A DNA stretch of 37,448 bases from Desulfobulbaceae bacterium (GTDB lineage: Bacteria > Desulfobacterota > Desulfobulbia > Desulfobulbales > Desulfocapsaceae), in NCBI GenBank assembly GCA_020049575.1, contig JAIFKM010000031.1, positions 1 to 37,448 of the forward strand. Reading direction: 5' to 3'. Positions within the stretch are counted from its first letter, which is position 1. Every line of letters begins with the position of its first letter. Below, one piece after another: positions 32,899-37,448 of the stretch. The position numbers and the translations under genes were made by a program. The notes beneath the pieces were generated by a model, which was given only the letters and a program-made list of their open reading frames with translations, was not told the DNA's origin and searched no databases.

Positions 32899-35550
32899 AT
32901 GAAGACACCAGACAACATCCGCTCACTGTCCATCATCGTGTTTGCCCTCCTGCTTATCCTGCTTGCGCCGCAGACGAGCGTCGCCGAGCGAATCAAGAAA
33001 AGCATTCTCTACCTGAATTCCTATCATCACGGCTATCAGTGGTCGGACTCGATCCATGACGGAATCCGCGAGACACTCGACGGCAGCCCCTACAAGATCG
33101 ACCTGCAGGTCGAGTACCTCGACGCCAAACGCTACAATACCGACCCGGTCATCCAGAGTCTGCTGGGGGTCTTTCAGAAAAAATATGCCGGCGAGCACTT
33201 CGATGCGGTTATCGTCTCCGACGACGATGCCTTCAACTTCGCCCTCCAGGCCCGCCCCCAGCTCTTTCCCGGGGTACCGATCGTGTTCTGCGGAATCAAT
33301 GACTTAGATGAGGAAGAACTGGCCAAAGGCAACCTCACCGGTGTTGTTGAGAGTTTCGATCTGCTCGGAACCGTTGATGTGGCCGTCAAACTGCATCCGG
33401 AAAAGCAACGGATGATTGTGGTTGGAGACGATTCGACCGCCGGTCGGGCCATCAAAAATCAGATTGAGGGCCTCGTTCCCCGCTACAAGGGTCGCCTGCA
33501 GGTTGATTACTGGGTGCAGATCGATCTCGCCGAGGCGCAGCGAAGGGTAGAAAATCTGCCGGAGGACACCTTTCTCTTCTTTATCCCGTATTACCAGATC
33601 ATCGACAACCGCACCTATACAGCCGAAGAAGTGATGAGCACCCTCTCCGCCCATTCAAACGTCCCCCTGTACACCTCCTGGGAATTCCTTCTCGGCCATG
33701 GCGCCGTTGGCGGCAGCATGCTTTCCGGCTTCAAACATGGCCAGACCGCAGCCGAAATGGCCCTGAAAATCCTGGCCGGCACCCCCGCCGACTCCATTCC
33801 GGTGATCCGGGAACCGGCTGGAGCATATCTCTTCGACTACGAGGCGATGCGTCACCTCAATATCTCCGAAGAGCTACTGCCCGCGGGCAGCACCCTGATC
33901 AATGCCCCCAAAGCCTTCTATGAACTGCCCAAGGAACTGTTCTGGACCATCATCGTCAGCCTGCTCCTGCTCCTGGTGACCCTCATTTTTCTGGTCCTGA
34001 CCATGCTCGGCCGCAAGCGCGTCGAGCGGACCATCAAGGATCAACTCTCCTTCCAGGAAACCCTGATGGACACCAATCCGCAGTTAGTTTCCTGGAAGGA
34101 TCTCAATTTCAGGTATCTCGGCGCTAACCGGACCTTTGCTACCTTTTTCGGCCTGAACGATCCCAGCGAACTCATCTCGAAATCAACCAAGGATGTCATT
34201 CACGACCAGGACTATGTCCAGTGGTCGCAGAGCGCCGATGTTGCGGTAGTCAACAACCGGGAGGCCTTCCGCAAGGTCAGGAAAAGACTCACCGACCACA
34301 AAGGCAACGTGGCCTGGATCGAGGTCAACAAAGTGCCGCTGCGGGATCAATCCGGCAAGATTGTCGGCATCCTCAGTACCGCTGAGAATATCACCAGGGA
34401 ACTCGATCTGGAAAAACAGCTGCTGCAATCCCAGAAGATGGAAGCCATCGGCACCCTTGCCGGAGGTATAGCCCATGATTTCAATAACATCCTCACCTCG
34501 ATCATCAATTCGACCGAACTTGCCATCGGTGATATCGATCCCGAATCGCAAACCGCGAGAGACCTGGAGAGGGTGCTCAAGGCCGCCCGCCGCGGTGGCC
34601 GGGTGGTCAAACAGATTCTGGCCTTCAGCAAGCCTTCCCAGGAGGGCTTCCGCCCGACCAACTTGACCGCCGTCATCACCGAGGTCGTGGGCCTGATGGA
34701 AATCTCCCTGCCGGGCAATATTGAGATGCGCTCCCATATTTCACCCAATATCGGCTGCATTCTGGCCGATCCGACCCAGATCTATCAAGCAGTGATGAAT
34801 CTCTGCACCAATGCCTTCCAGGCCCTGCGGGAACATGGCGGGACTCTGCATATCCGTCTCGAGGACGTGAGCCTTGCACGCGAAGAGGCCAAGCCCCTCA
34901 ACCTCGAGACCGGTGACTACATCCAGCTGACCGTGGCCGATAACGGGCCTGGCATCGCCCCCTCCATTCTCGACAAGATCTTTGATCCCTTTTTCTCAAC
35001 CAAGGACAAAACGGAGGGCACTGGTCTCGGCCTGACCGTGGTACACGGTATCGTCAAGGCCCACCAGGGAGGGCTTCGAGTCGAAAGTGACGAGGGTATG
35101 GGGACCTCCTTCAAGCTGTATTTTCCGAGAGTCTCCTGGACAGACGAAATCCCGGAACAGAAGAAAATCTTCTTCGGCAGCAGGGGTGGCAGAATACTTT
35201 TTGTCGAAGATGACGAAGACCAGCTCAACACTACCCCGCGCATCCTGGAAAATGTCGGCTACTCCGTCACCGCTCTGGGCCTGCCGCAAGAGGCCCTCGA
35301 TCTGGTCATGGCCGACCCGGACCGTTTCGAGTTACTGATCACCGATTATGACATGCCGGCAATCAATGGCGTGGAGCTGATTCAGCGCATCCATGCCGTC
35401 AACCCCCGATTGCCGTCGATCCTCATTTCCGGCAGGGAAGATGCGATCAAGGCCGCCCATGCCATCCCTTCGATCCGACGGGTATTCATCAAACCCTACG
35501 ACACGATCGATCTGACATTCACCATCAACACCATCCTGGAAGAGGGCTAG
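32899..35550 (+). CDS. Hybrid sensor histidine kinase with substrate-binding-protein-like sensor
   Basis: About 883 residues from the ATG at 32899, chosen because it starts a signal-peptide-like stretch (SIIVFALLLILLAPQTSVAE); the longer frame from 32755 adds 48 residues without features. Order: periplasmic ABC-substrate-binding-like domain (about 35-330), membrane helix (about 347-372), PAS (about 385-497), HisKA with His526 in GIAHDFNNILTS, HATPase (DNGPGIAP, GTGLGL), and a receiver with Asp816 in LLITDYDMP. The sensor resembles PF04392 proteins. The signal should be a small periplasmic ligand. It is followed after 4 bases by its NtrC-type partner. Confidence 0.94.
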   Translation: MKTPDNIRSLSIIVFALLLILLAPQTSVAERIKKSILYLNSYHHGYQWSDSIHDGIRETLDGSPYKIDLQVEYLDAKRYNTDPVIQSLLGVFQKKYAGEHFDAVIVSDDDAFNFALQARPQLFPGVPIVFCGINDLDEEELAKGNLTGVVESFDLLGTVDVAVKLHPEKQRMIVVGDDSTAGRAIKNQIEGLVPRYKGRLQVDYWVQIDLAEAQRRVENLPEDTFLFFIPYYQIIDNRTYTAEEVMSTLSAHSNVPLYTSWEFLLGHGAVGGSMLSGFKHGQTAAEMALKILAGTPADSIPVIREPAGAYLFDYEAMRHLNISEELLPAGSTLINAPKAFYELPKELFWTIIVSLLLLLVTLIFLVLTMLGRKRVERTIKDQLSFQETLMDTNPQLVSWKDLNFRYLGANRTFATFFGLNDPSELISKSTKDVIHDQDYVQWSQSADVAVVNNREAFRKVRKRLTDHKGNVAWIEVNKVPLRDQSGKIVGILSTAENITRELDLEKQLLQSQKMEAIGTLAGGIAHDFNNILTSIINSTELAIGDIDPESQTARDLERVLKAARRGGRVVKQILAFSKPSQEGFRPTNLTAVITEVVGLMEISLPGNIEMRSHISPNIGCILADPTQIYQAVMNLCTNAFQALREHGGTLHIRLEDVSLAREEAKPLNLETGDYIQLTVADNGPGIAPSILDKIFDPFFSTKDKTEGTGLGLTVVHGIVKAHQGGLRVESDEGMGTSFKLYFPRVSWTDEIPEQKKIFFGSRGGRILFVEDDEDQLNTTPRILENVGYSVTALGLPQEALDLVMADPDRFELLITDYDMPAINGVELIQRIHAVNPRLPSILISGREDAIKAAHAIPSIRRVFIKPYDTIDLTFTINTILEEG

Positions 35551-35554
35551 CGCC

Positions 35555-37018
35555 ATGGCGACCATTCTGATTATTGACGACGACCAGGAGATCTGTGAGA
35601 CCCTGACCAGTCTTGGCACACGGCTTTCACATCACTGCCGCTCGGCCCATTCGCTCAGCGCCGGCCGGGAAACCATCCGCCGAAGTCCGTTTGACATCCT
35701 CTTTCTCGATGTGCGCCTGCCGGACGGCAATGGCCTTGATCTGCTGCCTGAGTTGATGGAAATGGCTGATCCGCCTGAGATCATCATCCTCACCGGCAAA
35801 GGAGACCCGGACGGTGCCGAACTCGCCATCCAGGGCGGGGCCTGGGATTATATCCTCAAGCCCTCGAGCGTCAGGGAAATTTCTCTGACACTCGGCCGTG
35901 CCCTGAAATACCGGGAGGAAAAAAAGACCAGGGGGGAAGGAGAGACCCTCAACGTCAGCAAGGTTGTAGGGACCAGCCCGAGGATGAAGGCCTGTTTCAA
36001 ACTGATGGCCCAGGCCGCCCGTTCCGACTCGAGTCTTTTGATCACCGGCGAAACCGGCACCGGCAAAGAACTCTTTGCCCGCACCATCCACGAGAACAGC
36101 AGCCGGGCCGGCGGTAAGTTTGTCTTCGTCGACTGCGCCTCACTGACCGAATCCCTTGTCGAATCGACCCTTTTCGGTCATCGCAAAGGGGCCTTCACCG
36201 GGGCCCAGGACAGTCGCATCGGTCTCGTCAAGTTGGCAGACAATGGCACTCTTTTCCTTGACGAGATCGGCGAGATGCCCCTGTCGATCCAGAAGGCCTT
36301 CCTGCGTGTCCTGCAGGAGCGGACCTTCCGAGCCGTGGGCGACACCGTAGAGCAGACCAGTAACTTCCGCCTGATCTCGGCCACCAACCGCAATCTCGAT
36401 GAAATGGTAGAGAATCTGGAATTCCGCAGCGACTTGCTGTTCCGCATCACCACCATGCGCCTGCCACTGCCGCCTCTCAGGCAGCGGCCGGAGGATATCC
36501 GCGCCCTGGCCGACTTCAAAACGGCACAGCTCTGCCTGCAGTATGGCATGCCTGAAAAAACCATGGACGAAAATTTCTGGGAGACTCTTGAAAATTACGA
36601 CTGGCCGGGCAATGTCAGGGAGCTTTTCAATATCATCGAGCGTTCGATAATCGCCGCCGGAACCGAAAAAAACCTCTTTGCCATGCATCTGCCCCGCCAA
36701 CTGCGTATCCAGGTGGCCAAGGAACAGATTCGCCAGATGACCGGTTCCGAAGTCCTCTCCGACAGCAGCGGCGCCGAACCGGACGAGGATGTGCGCAAGA
36801 TCGGCCAGGAGATCTTCCAGGACATCTTTGACCGCCCCCTACCCTCGCTCAAGACATTCAAAGGGGCCTCGGAAAAGATCTACCTCAGCGAACTCATCCG
36901 CCAGTGCGGCGGCGAGACCTCCCGCATCCTGGCAATTTCGGGCCTGTCACGTTCGCATTTTTATTCTCTGTTAAAAAAATACGGCCTCTCTATTCAGGCC
37001 GATGAAACACGATCCTGA
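35555..37018 (+). CDS. Sigma-54-dependent NtrC-type response regulator
   Basis: A 487-residue regulator. The receiver domain (1-120) has the phospho-acceptor Asp52 in LFLDVRLPDG. The AAA+ domain has Walker A GETGTGKE (about 165-172), the sigma-54 contact loop GAFTGA (about 212-217), Walker B GTLFLDEIGE and an arginine-finger segment FRSDLLFRI. The C-terminal Fis-like helix-turn-helix is GGETSRILAISGLSRSHFYSLLKKYG. It works with the hybrid kinase encoded immediately upstream. Its target promoter is not seen in the window. Its last codons double as the terminator of the convergent thiolase gene. Confidence 0.96.
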   Translation: MATILIIDDDQEICETLTSLGTRLSHHCRSAHSLSAGRETIRRSPFDILFLDVRLPDGNGLDLLPELMEMADPPEIIILTGKGDPDGAELAIQGGAWDYILKPSSVREISLTLGRALKYREEKKTRGEGETLNVSKVVGTSPRMKACFKLMAQAARSDSSLLITGETGTGKELFARTIHENSSRAGGKFVFVDCASLTESLVESTLFGHRKGAFTGAQDSRIGLVKLADNGTLFLDEIGEMPLSIQKAFLRVLQERTFRAVGDTVEQTSNFRLISATNRNLDEMVENLEFRSDLLFRITTMRLPLPPLRQRPEDIRALADFKTAQLCLQYGMPEKTMDENFWETLENYDWPGNVRELFNIIERSIIAAGTEKNLFAMHLPRQLRIQVAKEQIRQMTGSEVLSDSSGAEPDEDVRKIGQEIFQDIFDRPLPSLKTFKGASEKIYLSELIRQCGGETSRILAISGLSRSHFYSLLKKYGLSIQADETRS

Positions 37019-37032
37019 AGATGAGAGGCCGT
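36973..37032 (-). terminator. Intrinsic terminator of the thiolase gene, inside the 3' end of the response regulator gene
   Basis: Read on the minus strand, GAGAGGCCGT ends a 10-bp stem (36981-36990 with 37023-37032) extended by a 6-bp inner stem (36993-36998 with 37014-37019). A T-rich tail with seven consecutive T residues (complement of 36973-36979) follows. The stem and tail overlap the last 16 codons of the response regulator gene. Confidence 0.75.
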
Positions 37033-37064
37033 CGGATACAGCGTACCTCTGAGGCAAAAATGTT

Positions 37065-37448
37065 TCAGCTATCCGCCCGCTCGAGGACCATCGCCATTCC
37101 CTGTCCGCCGCCGATGCAGAGTGAGGCCAGGCCCAGATCCTGACCCTCGCGCTGCATGGTGTGCATGAGCGTGACGAGAATCCGGGCCCCGGTGCAACCG
37201 ATAGGATGGCCAAGCGAGATGCCGCTGCCGAGGACATTGGTCTTTTCAATATCGCAGTTCAGCTCACGGATGCAGGCGATGGCCTGGGCGGCGAAGGCCT
37301 CGTTCAGTTCAATACCGGCAAAATCAGCGATGGACAGACCGGTTTTCTGCAGCAGCTTTCTGACCGCCGGAATCGGCCCAAGCCCCATATAGGCCGGATC
37401 GAGACCGGCCGAGGCATGGGCTTTGATCCGCGCCAGCGGCCTGAGACC
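37065..37448 (-). CDS. Acetyl-CoA acetyltransferase / thiolase, C-terminal part only
   Basis: The frame is open to the window edge, so only the last 127 residues are visible; thiolases are about 390. The visible part has ASAGLDPAYMGLGPIPAVRKLL, the active-site segment ELNEAFAAQA, the catalytic His in GHPIGCTGAR and the catalytic Cys in LCIGGGQGMAMVLER. It condenses or cleaves acyl-CoA with acetyl-CoA. AtoB (biosynthetic or acetoacetyl-CoA) and FadA-type substrates cannot be told apart from this portion. It is convergent with the response regulator gene. Confidence 0.95.
   Translation of the reverse strand, partial: GLRPLARIKAHASAGLDPAYMGLGPIPAVRKLLQKTGLSIADFAGIELNEAFAAQAIACIRELNCDIEKTNVLGSGISLGHPIGCTGARILVTLMHTMQREGQDLGLASLCIGGGQGMAMVLERADS

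Overview
This window of about 37.4 kb has mid-range GC and is densely packed with genes. The content suggests a strictly or facultatively anaerobic Gram-negative bacterium, most likely a member of Desulfobacterota (Desulfobulbales-like sulfate or sulfur metabolisers). The reasons are a six-gene Rnf complex, a monomeric AcnA-type aconitase, a DUF3124 protein, MJ0042-type zinc-ribbon proteins, a PilZ protein and a hybrid histidine kinase paired with a sigma-54 activator. The taxonomic call is inference; there is no rRNA or marker gene here. I saw no tRNA, rRNA, CRISPR array, insertion sequence or prophage.

Layout. (1) 1-4882, plus strand: a branched-chain amino acid ABC importer, livK (5' end missing), livH, livM, livG, livF, with a hairpin terminator between livK and livH. 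(2) 4937-6682, minus: a membrane sulfatase-fold phosphotransferase (EptA/CptA/OpgE type). (3) 6868-9558, plus: aconitase acnA. (4) 9648-10294, minus: a PerR/Fur-type regulator translationally coupled to a tiny cysteine-rich winged-helix protein, with an AT-rich palindrome upstream. (5) 10538-14615, plus: a tightly overlapped five-gene run, ABC-2 ATPase, ABC-2 permease, TatD nuclease, TcdA-like ThiF enzyme and ThpR RNA 2',3'-cyclic phosphodiesterase. (6) 14625-18642: an EamA permease, two neighbouring MJ0042 zinc-ribbon paralogues, dihydrofolate reductase (folA) and a PilZ protein. (7) 18941-23802: a secreted DUF3124 protein, an exported dienelactone-hydrolase-like protein with a structured leader, a ModF-like double ABC ATPase whose first half looks dead, a small lipoprotein, an EamA permease and an AraC-family remnant. 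(8) 23860-29692, minus: the Rnf operon in the order rnfC-D-G-E-A-B, preceded by a dihydroorotate-dehydrogenase-like flavoprotein (29919-30902). (9) 31217-37018, plus: another EamA permease, a cupin, two strong palindromes, then a hybrid sensor kinase with a substrate-binding-protein-like sensor and its NtrC-type partner. (10) 37065-37448, minus: the C-terminal third of a thiolase, with its terminator buried in the 3' end of the NtrC-type gene.

How it fits together. Rnf couples ferredoxin:NAD oxidoreduction to ion transport. The Liv importer, aconitase and thiolase suit amino-acid and acetyl-CoA based anaerobic catabolism. The PerR-like pair suggests peroxide or metal control, and the kinase/activator pair may control the adjacent thiolase locus or another sigma-54 regulon.

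The most unusual part is the Rnf cluster. RnfA carries an extra exported Ig-like domain of about 90 residues at its N-terminus. RnfE has Ala where a conserved iron-sulfur ligand Cys is expected. Both flavinylation motifs (RnfD and RnfG) lack the usual Asp. rnfD appears to begin at a non-canonical ATC codon behind a perfect ribosome binding site. Together these suggest a divergent Rnf subtype.
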